Below, piece by piece: positions 20,307 through 31,682 of a stretch of 64,000 nt of DNA. Numbering within the stretch: the first letter of the stretch is position 1; each line of letters opens with the position of its first letter. Source of the stretch: Cordilura impudica (Eukaryota > Arthropoda > Insecta > Diptera > Scathophagidae); the NCBI GenBank assembly GCA_963682025.1, contig OY821517.1, positions 341,730,196 to 341,794,195 of the forward strand, read 5' to 3'. The translations under genes and the position numbers were made by a program. The notes under the pieces are model-generated. The model saw only the letters and a program-made list of their open reading frames with translations. It made no database searches and was not told where the DNA came from.

Positions 20307-21482
20307 ATGAAGGATCTAATTCACAGCATGATGATTATATATTCTCAAACAGTGTTTCTTCTTAACTTGCTATTTTTGCACTGTTTTCATTCTTTTTATT
20401 TTGTAATTATAAACATATTTAAACAAACTTATATTTTTATCTTATTTAAATTTGTACACAACGACTTTTTAAAATATCATACTTTTATTTTTGGACTAGT
20501 TTCATTTTATATCGCGTTGCTTTTAGTTCAGTATTTGAATTTTATTTTAATGAACATTGTTGGTAACATAAGTGGAAATTCTAAAGAAGTGACGTTTAAT
20601 ATGGTAAAAATCTTGGCGAAACAACAGAAAGGAGTACAAATCTGCCAGATAAACGCACAAAGTTTAATGTGCAAAATTGATAAGTTTAGATTCGTTTTCG
20701 AAAAATCAAATATTGATATAGTGTGTGTTTCTGAAACATGGCTCGATGAATCTATTCCGGATAGCCTCATTTGCTCAGATGGTTATAAAGTATTTCGGTT
20801 TAATAGAAGTGGAAGAGGAGGAGGTGGTGTGGCAATATACGTCAAAAATACTATTACATATAGTTTTCGTTGCAAGGCGGAAGAAAATGACAGAATTGAG
20901 TATATTTTTGTTGAAATCTCATCATCTGGAAGAAAAATGCTGATTGGTTGTGCTTACCGACCCAAACGTGATGTACCTTTTGCCGATTTTATGAACAAAA
21001 TGGAAATCTTAACCATGCCTTACAATGATATAGCAATTTTGGGAGATTTCAATTCGAATCTACTAAAAGAATCGTCGTTTAAAGATAGTATGCAGTCATT
21101 AGGACTTACACCAACGAATATTACAACACCAACACACTTTACAACGTCCAGCAGTACATTGATTGATCTAATATTTGTCGCTAATCCATCGAAGGTCCTG
21201 CTGGATGATCAAATCTCAGCTTCCAGTTTTTCTAAACATGATCTGGTTTTTCTAGCCTATGATATCCAGCTTCACCAAGAAGATAAAATTTTTTTCTCCT
21301 ATCGTTATTACAAGAATCTTAACTATAGTTTGTTGTATGAAAATTTCAACTTATTCAATTGGAACCAAATATACCAAATGACTTTTGTTGATGATCAGTT
21401 GGAGTTTTTAGAACGTAATATCTTAAGCCTCTTTGATGATACAGTTACGTTAAAAAAGAAAAAAAGTTACCACAAAGAGTAA
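20307..21482 (+). pseudogene. LINE endonuclease domain
   Basis: Exonuclease-endonuclease-phosphatase fold of LINE ORF2. Visible motifs are QINAQSL near residue 114, VCVSETWLDE, GRGGGGVAIYV, AILGDFNSN, STLIDLIF and SFSKHDLVF, with the catalytic Glu, Asp and His in place. The first 80 residues of the frame are hydrophobic and lack any motif, so the true start is probably lower (about 20550). The frame breaks near 21470; the SKPWFSTDIQQ continuation is in the +1 frame. Confidence 0.8.
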
Positions 21483-21489
21483 ACCATGG

Positions 21490-23246
21490 TTTTCAACTGA
21501 CATCCAGCAATCAATAGAACGCAGAGATTTTGCTTATTACCGGTGGAAACGTTTCAAAACGAATGAATTGAAACTCGATTTTCGCACTGCTGGAAGTGAG
21601 GCTATTTCTAAAATAAGAATGGCTAAAACTAATTACTATTCCGAACGATTTTCATCCGCTATTGACTCCAAGGATACATGGAAAACCATTCGAGATATTG
21701 GTATTGGCAAAAATAATAAACAATTGATGCAAACGAACTTAATAGCATTTTCACTTATCTTCCGACGACAATAGTAAACAGTACAGATTCGAACAACAAT
21801 ATTGTGAATAGTAGCTCCTCTTTTGAACAAACTGCATTCGAGTTTTCTTGTGTTAGTCAGTTTGATGTATTATCCAGTTTTTCATTAATAAAATCAAACG
21901 CCGTGGGTTTCGATAATTTACATCCCAAGTTTATCAAGATCATTTTGCCATTAATATTGCCTTATATAACACACCTATTTAACATCATTATTACATCAAG
22001 TTCTTTCCCTACTAAATGGAAATATGCAAAAATAATACCTATTCCAAAATCGAAAACGAAGTATCGCCAAATAGCTATATTAAGCTTTCTATCAAAAGTA
22101 ATGGAAAAACTACTACATCTACAAATGAGCAATTATATAAACGAAAATCAACTAATGTCTGACAAGCAGTCCGGATTTCCTTCTAACCACAGTTGTACTA
22201 CAGCTTTGGTTAATGTAACCGAGAACATAAGACGTGAACTTGATTGTGGTAACATAAACTTTTTGGTACTTCTCGACCATTCAAAGGCGTTCGATACAGT
22301 AAACCATCAAACACTATGTGTGAAGCTAAAACACTTTTTTAACTTTTCATCCACTTCTACGCATCTTTTACATTCATACCTCACAAATCGGACTCAATCT
22401 GTATACGTTAATAATTCGACCTCAAGACCTGTAACACTCACGAGAGGCGTACCTCAAGGATCGATTCTGGGTCCACTTCTTTTTTCCGTCTATGCCAATG
22501 ATTTGCCACAACAACTATCTCACTGCAAAATACACATGTATGCGGACGACGCGACGTTCAGCTGTATCTGAGTAGTTCAGTAAGCTCCATAGAAAAAAAT
22601 GTTGAAAAGCTAAACTATGACCTTAATAAAATACATTTTTGTGCCACTGCAAATGGACTTTGTCTCAACCCGCATAAATCAAAATGTTTGATTATTCATA
22701 AAAAAAACTTTTCAGCCTGTTCTTGAACATGATATACTAATAAACCATCAGAAAATCGAGATTGTAAAATAGGTAAAAAATCTTGGCATAGTTTTCAATA
22801 ACAACTTGACTTGGTCAAGCCACGTAGATACACTTGTGGTTCAAATGTATATAAAGCTAAGATCGCTTTGGGTAACTCAGTATTTTACGCCGTTAAGAGT
22901 AAGACATCTTCTTGCAAAGGCATACTTAATTCCTGGTCTACTTTATGGCTGTGAACTTTTTGGCAACTGCGACTACGCCAGCAAGAAAAAACTAAATATT
23001 TTGTACAACAATATTGTTAGATATGTTTATGGACTGAAGAAACGTGATAGCGTTTCGACTTTCTCAAAAAGTCTTTATGGAGTCTCATTCGATAACCTTA
23101 TTAATATAAGGGTTTTAATGTTTTTGCACAAAATTATTTACACTGAGAAACCCCTATATCTTTATGATCAAATACAGTTTTCTAGATCCAGAAGGGGCAA
23201 AAAGCCACACGTCTTTGGAATGCAATTCCACACAACCAACAATTAG
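21490..23246 (+). pseudogene. LINE reverse transcriptase and C-terminal region
   Basis: Linker text (KPWFSTDIQQSIERRDFAYY from about 21491) leads into the reverse transcriptase: NAVGFDNLHPKF, YRQIAILSFLSKVMEKL (expected YRPIS), LLDHSKAFDTVNH, TRGVPQGSILGPLL and MYADDATF at about 22535. Shifts occur near 21770 and 22565. The C-terminal piece at 22806-23246 includes WSSHVDTLV, PGLLYGCELFG and NNIVRYVYGLKKRDSVS. Inactive because of at least three frame breaks. Confidence 0.8.
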
Positions 23247-23585
23247 TTAGCAACGCGATACATTTTAAGAAATTCTTGTTTAGTTACTTTGTTTAAATAT
23301 ATTTAATTTTCATTTCTTTAAATTCATGAATTTTAATAATTTCTTGTATTTATTTTACTTTATTTTAAATATGTTATAACTTTTTTTTTTTATTGTATTT
23401 TAATTTTGTGGCGAATTTTTGAACGATGAAAATCCTGTACTTTAATTATAAGACATGTCTTGTTGTACAGGAAATTAATAAAGAAATAATAATAAACTAG
23501 GCTAAATGTATAACAACTCTAAATTGAAAAAAAATATTCTGAAAGCACAAGTACTTCCAACTTAAAAAAAGTCTGCAATTACTAG

Positions 23586-23625
23586 ATGTTTACACATCTA
23601 CCCTGTGATCGGACTCACAAAGTTT
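23586..23625. repeat. Isolated GATGTTTACACATC end block
   Basis: ACTAGATGTTTACACATCTA followed by CCCTGTGATCGGACTCACA, identical to the boundary block of the A-rich repeat family. Upstream to 23498 nothing else is visible. Confidence 0.5.
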
Positions 23626-23639
23626 TTTATTACTGCTTC

Positions 23640-24185
23640 AAAACTCCGAGCCATGTAATCAATTAAATTTTTGATGATATCCATTGAAATTTTTGCTACT
23701 CTAATTGACTGCCAATAAGAGATCAGTCTTGTTTGTGTAATTTCGTGACCGTATTTTTGGATCTACAATTTCCCATAGATTTTCTATGGTGAGATTGGGT
23801 TGGCCATTACAAAACACTAACTGCATAACATTGTAGACAAATGGTTACAACTTTGGAGATGTGTTTTTGAGCCATTGGAGATGTATTTTGGGCCCTTACT
23901 TTGTATATTTTGTGTCTAGTGTTTTTTTCCCCTGAACGTCGTACAAATAGTCTTCCATCATGACCTCTTAAATTAAACTTGAACTCATCTGAAAAGAGAG
24001 GAGTATTACAGTGGTTTCTTCGCCGGATGCTAACAACCAAGATCAGCCTCAATTGCACGTCGGGAAATAGTTCGAACATATACTTTTAGTTCCAGATTGT
24101 CATTTAACTCTTTAGCTAGCATTTTTGGGTATTTTTTTAACTCTCCTGCTATTAAGTTATTCTGCCTTTGAATCGTTTCACAAAT
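23640..24185 (-). pseudogene. Tc1-like transposase fragment, minus strand
   Basis: Minus-strand frames carry YPKMLAKELND and VRTISRRAIEADLG (the helix-turn-helix and linker region) and then LFSDEFKFNLRGHDGR, close to the WSDESKFNLFGSDGR motif of Tc1 transposases. The first catalytic Asp is present. Stops and shifts separate the pieces and the C-terminal half is missing. Confidence 0.7.
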
Positions 24186-24756
24186 CCCACCTTAAGCACT
24201 CTACCTTAGGTAAAATAAGCCGAACAAATGCTGGGAAAAACGTGAAATCCTGAAACAATAAGAAGAATACTCCGTTGTGCTGATTTCTATGGACGAACTG
24301 CCAGGAATAAGCCGTTTATCAGCCAAAGAAACCTTAAAAGTAAAATTCAGTTCGCTATAGAACACGTTAACAATGACCAGAACATCTGAAAGACCGTTGT
24401 ACACGCCGACGGTAGCAAATTCAACCTTTTTGTGTCTGATGGTCGGAACTGCAAATTTACGCGGCACAGTAAAGCACGGTGGAGGTCATGTGATGGTATG
24501 GGGTTGCACGTCATCAGCAGGTGGTTTTTATCGAAGTTACAATTTATTGAAAAACAATTTATTACAAAGTTCGGAAAAATTGTGTATCAGAGAAAGTTTG
24601 AGTTTTTATCCCGAAACACAAGTCATTCGCCAGATCTCAATGTTATTTAGAAAATATGGAGTTTATTGGGGAAACATAAGAAAACATAATATACATAGTA
24701 ATCGAGACGACTTAAAAATGGCACTGAAACTTGAATTCTATGCAATCGAGACTTAA
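24186..24756 (+). pseudogene. Tc1-like transposase fragment, plus strand
   Basis: Plus-strand text in shifting frames reads RILRCADFYGRTARNKPFIS, HADGSKFNLFVSDGR, GTVKHGGGHVMVWGC and SPDLNVI, the order expected for Tc1 transposases. Junction with the oppositely oriented fragment is near 24185. The sequence beyond (24757-25040) is AT-rich and may include the element's 3' end; no terminus was identified. Confidence 0.75.
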
Positions 24757-25039
24757 AGCAGTTTTAAACTAAAAAGGATATCCAAAAAAATATTAATTCT
24801 CTTATAAATAAGAAAAAGTTTTGTTAATTTTTTAGTTTTATAATTTTAGTTTATTAGTTTTAACTCAATATGTACACGAAATAAGCTGTGAGGTTGCTTG
24901 CCTTTACATTTTGACTGTTCAATAAAACATGATGTATCCTTAAAAATGTGTTGTATATTTTTTTTATAAAATAATAAAATAAAATAATGATAAATATATA
25001 TTAAAACCTATGTACTGAGAAAGCAAACACACGAAATAA

Positions 25040-25683
25040 TCTTTGAGCAACTGTAGCGGACAAAGTCTGGTATATTTAGAAAGAATTATTGACGAACGAA
25101 GGCGATTATATTATAACTGGTGGAGATTGCAGTCAATGATATCATACCATTTTAAAAAGTTCACTTTATTTACAGTTTCTTTTGTTGATTTTAAATACCA
25201 AATTGTGTTTTCTCAATATCAATTTTTAATTTTTCAATATGAAAATATATTTATTGCGATTTTACTATGTAATATCAATTTATATTTTCTCATTATAATT
25301 TGTATTTTATCAATTATAATTAGAAAAGGTGTAGTAGTTTTAAAGCGCATTTGGCGCCAGATAGTATTTTACTTTATCGAGTTCATTAACCATTCATTTT
25401 GATTTATTGTGTTCATTAACCATGCATGCAATGTTAGCGTTAACGTATATTATTAATTAAATACACATATGTATGCACATCTAGTGCGTCAGTGATGACC
25501 GTAAATATAATAATCGTAAGTATATTTAATAGACTACAAATTTTTAAAAAGTTTTTTGACAACACTTACCATTTGATCTCTTAAATCACGTATAAAGTTG
25601 CATATATATTTGTAAATTCATTTACGAAATTCAGTAAAAACAAAAACAATGAATCCGTTCCCCTATGCATTCTCTGCAACTTT
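25040..25683. other. Non-coding spacer with short-unit array
   Basis: 25200-25330 has copies of TTTTCTCAATATCAATTT, the complement of the unit arrayed at 16515-16830. CATTTTGATTTATTGTGTTCATTAACCAT is duplicated head to tail at 25370-25425. No gene seen. Confidence 0.4.
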
Positions 25684-26690
25684 CTTTTTGATCTGTACAC
25701 GCGCAGGGGGTGAATTTCTATTTCACAATACAATCACAAAAACAGCGTAACATGTGAGCGTATGATAAAATCGGTGTGACTTGTGATTGTATTGGTAAAA
25801 AAATTATGATATGTAATAACCTGTTTGAAAATGAAAAATTAAAAATAAAAATTGAAAAATAAAAAATTAAAAATAAAAAATTAAAAACGAAAAATTAAAA
25901 ATAAAAAATGAAAATGAAAAATAAAAAATGACAAATGAAAAATAAAAAATGAAAAACTAAAAATAAAAATGAAAATGAAACATAAAAAATTAAAAATAAA
26001 AAATGAAAAATAATAAAAGAAAAATGAAAAACGAAAAATTAAAAAAATTAAAAATAAAAAATGAAAAATAAAAAATTTTTCATTTTTTATTTTAAATTTT
26101 TTATTTTTAATTTTTTTAAAAATAAAAAACGAAAAATTAAAAATCTACCGGTTGAAATAATAAATAATAACTAGCAGATTCCACCGCTCGAAATTCGAGT
26201 GCAATTTCTAGGCAACTTTATTTCTCAACTTAGCCAATTCACAAACCAACATTTTTTTTTTTGTTTATTATTGTGAATGAAGATAACAAACTCATTAACA
26301 AATTTAACAAACACACGCATAGCATATGTATAATTTTATGTTAGTATAATTTTATGTTTATGTGTTAGTAGCAATTTTAAATGCAATTTACTCAAAATAA
26401 AGTTAAAAATTTAAAAATCTGTAAATCTTGTGAACAGCTAAAAACAAATACCTTCCAAATAATATACGTTTGGTCAAAATCGGGATAAAACGATAGAACA
26501 AAACGTCGGTAACTAGAAATCGCCTAGCCTATTAATATTATAGATACATATTTTTATATTAGCAGAGCCTGCAGTTGATTGCTATAAGTGATACATAGGA
26601 GTCGCTTTCTGCTTGATTAAAAAAGTGCCATAAAAAATCTTTAATTACTAGATGTTTACACATCTCCCCTGTGATCGGACATACATGATT
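25684..26690. repeat. Dispersed repeat with long A-rich array (copy B), interrupted
   Basis: Same order as copy A at 6715-7690: ACGCGCAGGGGG, CTATTTCACAATACAATCAC, an A-rich array (about 25835-26150, which also contains an internal inverted stretch), GGTTGAAATAATAA, then TTTTTATATTAGCAGAG and the GATGTTTACACATC end block. It is split by a 379-bp element at 26169-26547. Confidence 0.6.
26169..26547. repeat. ACTAGC...TATAGAT element inserted in the A-rich repeat
   Basis: Starts ACTAGCAGATTCCACCGC and ends CCTATTAATATTATAGAT. Copy A of the host repeat reads straight through at 7548-7575 (TTGAAATAATAATAAATATTTTT), giving an empty site. Similar to 306-811 but about 130 bp shorter. Target duplication is blurred by the surrounding AAT repeats. 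Confidence 0.65.
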
Positions 26691-26890
26691 TTTTTTATAT
26701 ACTTAACAAAAGCAAAAAGTCTGGCAGCTTTATTAGCCATAAATTTGCTACACAAATTTGCCGCTTTATATTCTTTGTATAGAAAATCGAGACAGATTGC
26801 AAATACGGATAAGACAAGTCATTGCTTTCACCCTAAAAGATTAAAAAATTTTTGTACATAAACTTATATCGCAGAAACAAACTATCCGTA

Positions 26891-27520
26891 ATGTTAAAGT
26901 TCAGTTTAATTGTAGCAGTATGTGAAAATTTTGGCATTGGCTTAAAGGGAGACTTACCGTGGAGGTTAAAGTAGGCTTAGAAATATGTACTTTAAAGAAA
27001 ACTACAATGCAGTAATTTTTATATTTATCACTCTTAAAGATCTGAACTCAAGTACTTCAGTAATACAACAAAACGTGTTAAGGATGCCAGTAAAGTTAAT
27101 GTAGCCATAATGGGTCGTAAGACATACTTTGGTATACCGGCATCAAAGCGACCACTGCCACAACGTTTAAATATTGTTTTAAGTACTTCTTTGAAACACT
27201 CGGATCTACCTAGTGATGTTTTATTATATCCGAATTTGGAATCGGCCATGAAAATGTTGGAAGAAGATGAACAAATTAAACAAAAGATTGAAACTGTATG
27301 GATTGTGGGCGGAAGTGGTGTTTATGCTGAAGCAATGGCTTCACCACGATGCCATAGATTGTATTTAACTGAAATCCATGGAGACTTCGAATGTGATACA
27401 TTTTTCCCCACTATACCCAAAGACTTTAAAGAAGTTGCAGTGGATGAAGAGACACCAAAGGGCATACAAGAAGAAAACAATATTAAATACGTATATAAAA
27501 TTTTAGAAAAACAAGGATAA
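26891..27520 (+). CDS. Dhfr: Dihydrofolate reductase
   Basis: Two exons, 26891-26970 and 27040-27520, joined over a 69-bp GT-AG intron (phase 2), give a 186-residue protein, usual length for insects. It reduces dihydrofolate to tetrahydrofolate with NADPH in the cytosol, supplying one-carbon metabolism and thymidylate synthesis. Visible family features: IVAVCENFGIG at the N-terminus, LPWRLKSELKYF with the catalytic acid at E29, the NADPH-binding MGRKTYFGIP, RLNIVLS, and WIVGGSGVYAEAM. The C-terminus matches fly proteins (IKYVYKILEK). The start is fixed by homology of the first residues (MLKFSLIVAV). It converges on Sdhaf3, whose stop codon is 39 bp away. Confidence 0.96.
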
Positions 27521-27559
27521 AGATAACTTACAACACTTTTTTAATTTAACTACAATTTT

Positions 27560-28054
27560 TTATTTGTTTTTCAAATCATCAGCTGTTATAACATCGCCCT
27601 CCAAACCCTTGGCAGCTAACATTAGTTCGTAAAGTTGCACTACTTGATCATCTTTCAACATCTCTACCATTTGGACATCTAGTTCATCGCCCAATTTTCC
27701 CTTGGATTTACCCCTTAAACCTAATTGTTTACTTATGGTAACAGCATAGTTCTGGAAATGAGTTAAATTATGTTATTTTTTGTTTAGATGTTTAAATATG
27801 TATAGCTTACTGCCCACTCGGTCATAAACAATTGAGCCTCCATGGGCGTACATTTTAAGTGTCTACGAAATTCATCTCTTACATACTTATCTCCCAAATC
27901 TCGTAATTCGTCTGGCAAACCTTAAAAATATTTCAGATTACTGCTTGTTGCTTAAAACATTTTATTTTCTACCTCTATGAAGTCGTAATACCGTTTTATA
28001 TAATATGCGAACTTTTTGTGGATGGGATAATTGATTTACAATAATATTAGACAT
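27560..28054 (-). CDS. Sdhaf3: Succinate dehydrogenase assembly factor 3 (ACN9 family)
   Basis: Three exons on the minus strand (28054-27973, 27920-27811, 27751-27560) with GT-AG introns of 52 and 59 bp give 127 residues, all junctions in frame. The product belongs to the LYR-motif family of mitochondrial matrix assembly factors. ILYKTVLRLHR near residues 17-27 carries the LYR-like signature, followed by LPDELRDLGDKYVRDEFRRH, PMEAQLFMTEW and KQLGLRGKSKGKLG. In yeast and flies the protein protects and matures the iron-sulphur subunit of complex II. Short length and split exons make it easy to miss; the 3' UTR must overlap or abut that of Dhfr. Confidence 0.93.
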
Positions 28055-28293
28055 ATTTCCTACAGAATTTTGTTGAATTTTTGTGGAAATTCACGTAATT
28101 TTTAAAACCATAATACTGTGTTTGAGGTTGTAAAAACCAAAACAATGTTCATCTATATTAAAAGTGTTGGAAAACTAAATAAAATTTTCGAATCATGTTA
28201 CGATTTGGCACTACTTTTTTCACATTAAAAACCTAGCTCGCGTGTCGTGAAACTTGGCAACACTGCTGCCAAATTGAATTATTTTGAATCATT

Positions 28294-28814
28294 AAGGGTT
28301 TTCACTCTTGGTAGTAAAGTACCCTTGTAAATGTTGTAGATATAGTAAAAGTACTATTATTTACAACACCGCAACAACAAAATGTATGAAATGAAAATTT
28401 ACTACGCTGTGGTTAAAGTACAAGGGTAAAAGGTATAGTACATTAACAAGACTAAACATTTACAAGACTAAAACAGCTGACCGTTGAGCTGCCAAAACAA
28501 TTGTTTAATTTTATTGTTCATTTTGTGGTCACTATCAAAATAAATAATAAAAAAAATGGATCAAAATAATAAATAAATTAATAATAAAGATGGACCGATA
28601 GGTAAATTTAGCATTTTCGGCATTTTTCTAATCTTCAAATGCTTTTTGATATTTTTTAGTTTTCAAATTGATGGAAAACAAAACAAAAATCAGCTGATTC
28701 ATTAATTTACAATACACAATACAATATACACAGAAAAGACGTTAACGCTTTGTAATATAAAATCGTTGTAAATATAACAGGGTTGTAAATTTAACACCAA
28801 GAGTGAATACCGCT
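28294..28814. mobile_element. Inverted-repeat element upstream of Sdhaf3
   Basis: Ends AAGGGTTTTCACTCTTGGT and ACCAAGAGTGAATACCGCT form an imperfect 19-bp inverted repeat, flanked by ATT on both sides. The interior has smaller inverted matches (TTTACAACACCGC, GTAAATATAACAGGGTTGTAAAT) and no coding potential. It starts about 240 bp from the Sdhaf3 start codon, so it may lie at or near that promoter. Confidence 0.55.
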
Positions 28815-29002
28815 ATTATATAATTGAACTTATTTTGAGCTATTTGCATGAATTTACAGTTTTTCTATCGTATTATAATTTTCAGAGAGAACAAAAAGAA
28901 ACTTTTTTCAATTATCTTTTAAAGTTGCCTTAATGTTCACACAGAGAGAAATTTATTGCCGCAAATTTTCTTTTACTTTCAAATTCTTACATTTTTGACA
29001 GT

Positions 29003-29290
29003 TCACATTATTAGTTTGTGTAAAAAGAATTTATTATTGGTCCAAAGTAAAAAATCTATTTGTGTGAAAAAATAGAAGTCAAAGAAAAAATGAAATAACA
29101 AAAAAGTAATAAAATAAATGAAATAATAATAATAATAATTTTTCACAGCGAAGCAGAGAATAAAAAGAAATGTCAAATAATAAGCTGCAGCTAACTTCGT
29201 GTTTATAATTACGAATTGCACAACAAAACGAGTTGCCGAGTACAAGCAACTCCGTACCAAATACCACTCTTCTGTCCCCTCTTTCCAACT
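29003..29290. repeat. Dispersed repeat, inverted relative to 32385-32600
   Basis: Text such as GAATTGCACAACAAAACGAG and AATAATAAGCTGCAGCTAAC reappears in complement at 32385-32600. The same frames occur in both copies but carry no recognisable domain. Confidence 0.55.
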
Positions 29291-29354
29291 CGAACTCGGA
29301 CTTTGATAGTTCTCAAAAAAATATTAAATCAGTTGTTGCTATAAAAAAGTGTGA

Positions 29355-29647
29355 AGGCCTAGTTAGCCATACGTAACCATAACCAAACGTGTCAGCTGTT
29401 TTTTCTGTTACATGAAAAGCATGTAGAGCAGTTACCTAACTCAACTGTCACGTAACTGGAGCGTCCCAATCTGTTGAAAATAGATTTTTGCTACGTTTGT
29501 AGGTAATATTTGTGAACAGCTGATAAAGTTTGGTTAATTTTACACAGCAGCATGCTGGTTCGTTTTTTACGTTCTATAATTGCACTAAATGCCAACGTTA
29601 CACTAACGGCAAGAATACATTTTAGCAACGTGTGGCTAACTAGGCCT
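29355..29647. mobile_element. AGGCCTAGTTAGCCA miniature element, copy 1
   Basis: Begins AGGCCTAGTTAGCCATACGT and ends ACGTGTGGCTAACTAGGCCT, flanked by TGA on both sides. Internal CAGCTG-containing sequence is conserved with copies at 29881-30157 and 36887-37180. Length near 290 bp, inverted ends and a 3-bp duplication suggest a PIF/Harbinger miniature element. Confidence 0.75.
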
Positions 29648-29727
29648 TGAGTTTGACCGGAAAAATGGAAACATGGTTTTTACGAATGTTCTATTTAATG
29701 TTCCATTGTATGTACTCAGCATTATAT
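29648..29727. repeat. Fragment of the TGCTG...GATGGAACATT element family
   Basis: Ends AATGTTCCATTGTATGTACTCAGCATTA, matching the right end of the element at 31686-33038. The left part is lost at the junction with the preceding miniature element. Confidence 0.45.
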
Positions 29728-29880
29728 GTAGTTTAATATCATCCCAAAAACTAGCTTTAAAAAATATAACCCAGAGTTAGTTTTTTATTTTTAACTGTTA
29801 ATATCAGAAAAATTAAAATGAAGACAAGTTCCTTAGTAAAAAGTTATTTAAAATTGTAACTTACGTTAAATTTGGATTAA

Positions 29881-30157
29881 AGGCCTAGTTAGCCACACGT
29901 AACCGTAACCTTACGGGTCAGCTGTTTTTTTTTACATGAAAAGCATTTGAAAAGTTATCGAACTGAACTGTCACGTAACCGGAATGTTTGTACGTGAGAT
30001 TTGTGAACATCTTATAAAGTTTGGTTAATTTTAAACAGCAACATGGTGGTTCGCTTTTTACGTTCTATAATTGCCTAGCAAAGGCTAAATTGCAGTATAT
30101 ACCAACGTAATATTTGCGGTACAGTAACATTTTAACAACGTGTGGCTAACTCGGCCT
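29881..30157. mobile_element. AGGCCTAGTTAGCCA miniature element, copy 2
   Basis: AGGCCTAGTTAGCCACACGT to ACGTGTGGCTAACTCGGCCT, flanked by TAA on both sides. Same orientation as copy 1. The spacer 30158-30503 shows only AT-rich DNA. Confidence 0.75.
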
Positions 30158-30503
30158 TAAAGAATGTTAAGATTTAAATACACTTCACAGTTTTATAACA
30201 AAATATTTTTTTTTAAATATAATATTATATTATATTGTATATTCATTTCCATTTTCAATTCAAATATTTTACACGCATGTTAAAGAAAATTGTAGTCATT
30301 ATAAATAACACTGCACAATAACTTTCGGATTGCTGCACAGCGTAATTAACCTTTAAATTCAAATACCATTTAAATTTTAAGTAAGTTGCTCTTCTTTTTT
30401 GACCAGAATTTATTATATTATTTCGGATTGTTGTACAGTGTAATTATTATACCGAATTAACATGGCAGCACTGAAAATAAGTATCGTTGTACTTTGAATT
30501 CGT

Positions 30504-31682
30504 ATGCACGAAACACATAGACGACTGCGGCTACATGAACACACGACTGCAAATGCTGCTGGGTGTAATTATAGTCGTGTACTTAATTTTTTTGAAAACG
30601 TCAGCAATATATAACAACAATATAAACAGCTGTTTTTATACAAATGCATTTTTATTTCAGTAGTGCCAATTTTATATTTTTAGTTTATTAAAATAGAAAA
30701 ACATGCATGATTGTATATAAACTTGACTTAAATATAAAATTACTTATTTATAATGCATTATTATAACGTAAAAATAAATAAATAAATTTATTTAACCCCT
30801 TTTGATTATTAATGGAATTAATTTTGCGATTTTTTTTTTACAAAATAAAATATTTCATAGCACTAATTTCTTTTACATATCTTTTTATATTGTCAACACT
30901 TTTTTTGTTTTGCTGTCAATAAAAATAGAAATTATCCTAAGGCCGAGGCCAAGCAATGAGGGGCAAAGCGGCGAGCGGCAGAGCGGTGAGCGTCAAAAAA
31001 TTAAAACATATAAAATACTATGAAGTGGCCACGCAATGAGCGGCAAGTGAGCTGCATTTTTGAGCGGCTAAGCGGCGCCGCTCAGGAATAAAACTTGTTC
31101 TAATTTTTAGTTGTTTTCTGAGCGGCAAAGAATAAAAATGGGAAAAAAATGGCTTTTCTTTGTTTTGTCAATCTGTAGCGCGATTCAGTAACTTCTTATA
31201 ACGATAATTGAATCGTTAAAAAAAGAAAACAACAAAATTATCGATTTTGGTATTCAATAAAAACGATATTCACTATTGTTGAAGTCAGCTATTGTTGCTA
31301 TCTTAACGACAAACATTTTTGTGTTGTTTTTCAATCGATAAAAAAATGAAAAAGGTGGAAATGTAGTCATATATAAATAAAAATCATAAAATAGTGAAAA
31401 TATTTTGCTTTTTTTATTAAAACTTTTTATATAAATAATAAATAATAACACTGACAATGGCATTTTGACAACTAACCGCTCAGAAATGACGCTCAGTAAT
31501 AAGCCACTTGCCGCTCAAACTCGCCGCTCTGCCGCTAACCTCTCTGCCGCTTATTGCGTGGCCTCGGCCAAAGTTGACTACAGCGATGTCGGTGTCAAAA
31601 TAATCTGTTTCATTTAAACGTGTTTATTTCATTTTTGACAGGCTGTAGTCGCGTAGCCGCTGTCGTCTATGTGTTTCATGCA
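30504..31682. mobile_element. Outer inverted-repeat element (TGCACGAAACACATAG ends)
   Basis: Left end TGCACGAAACACATAGACGA and right end TCGTCTATGTGTTTCATGCA are complementary over about 28 bp. Flanks are GTA and TTA, so a 3-bp duplication would need one change. It encloses the 30941-31569 element. The right end abuts directly the TTA of the next element. Confidence 0.55.
30941..31569. mobile_element. Inner GC-rich inverted-repeat element (GGCCGAGGCCA ends)
   Basis: GGCCGAGGCCAAGCAATGAG at the left pairs with CTTATTGCGTGGCCTCGGCC at the right. The ends are rich in GAGCGGCA-type words, repeated again near 31025-31080. The middle (about 31180-31460) is shared, inverted, with 35990-36300 in the Hsc70-4 intron. 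Confidence 0.6.

Larger units (their letters stand above)
20243..23497 (+). mobile_element. Non-LTR retrotransposon (LINE), inactive
   Basis: Contains in order an apurinic-type endonuclease, a reverse transcriptase with a YADD box and a C-terminal region, followed by an AT-rich 3' UTR ending AATAAAGAAATAATAATAAAC. The frames are separated by several frameshifts. A small 40-codon frame (20243-20365, MHTDEPICIES...) lies just upstream in another frame and may be a remnant of an earlier frame. The LLDHSKAFDTVNH and GVPQGSILGPLLF motifs point to the jockey/CR1/L2-like group. It differs clearly from the jockey element at 56531-60792. Confidence 0.8.
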
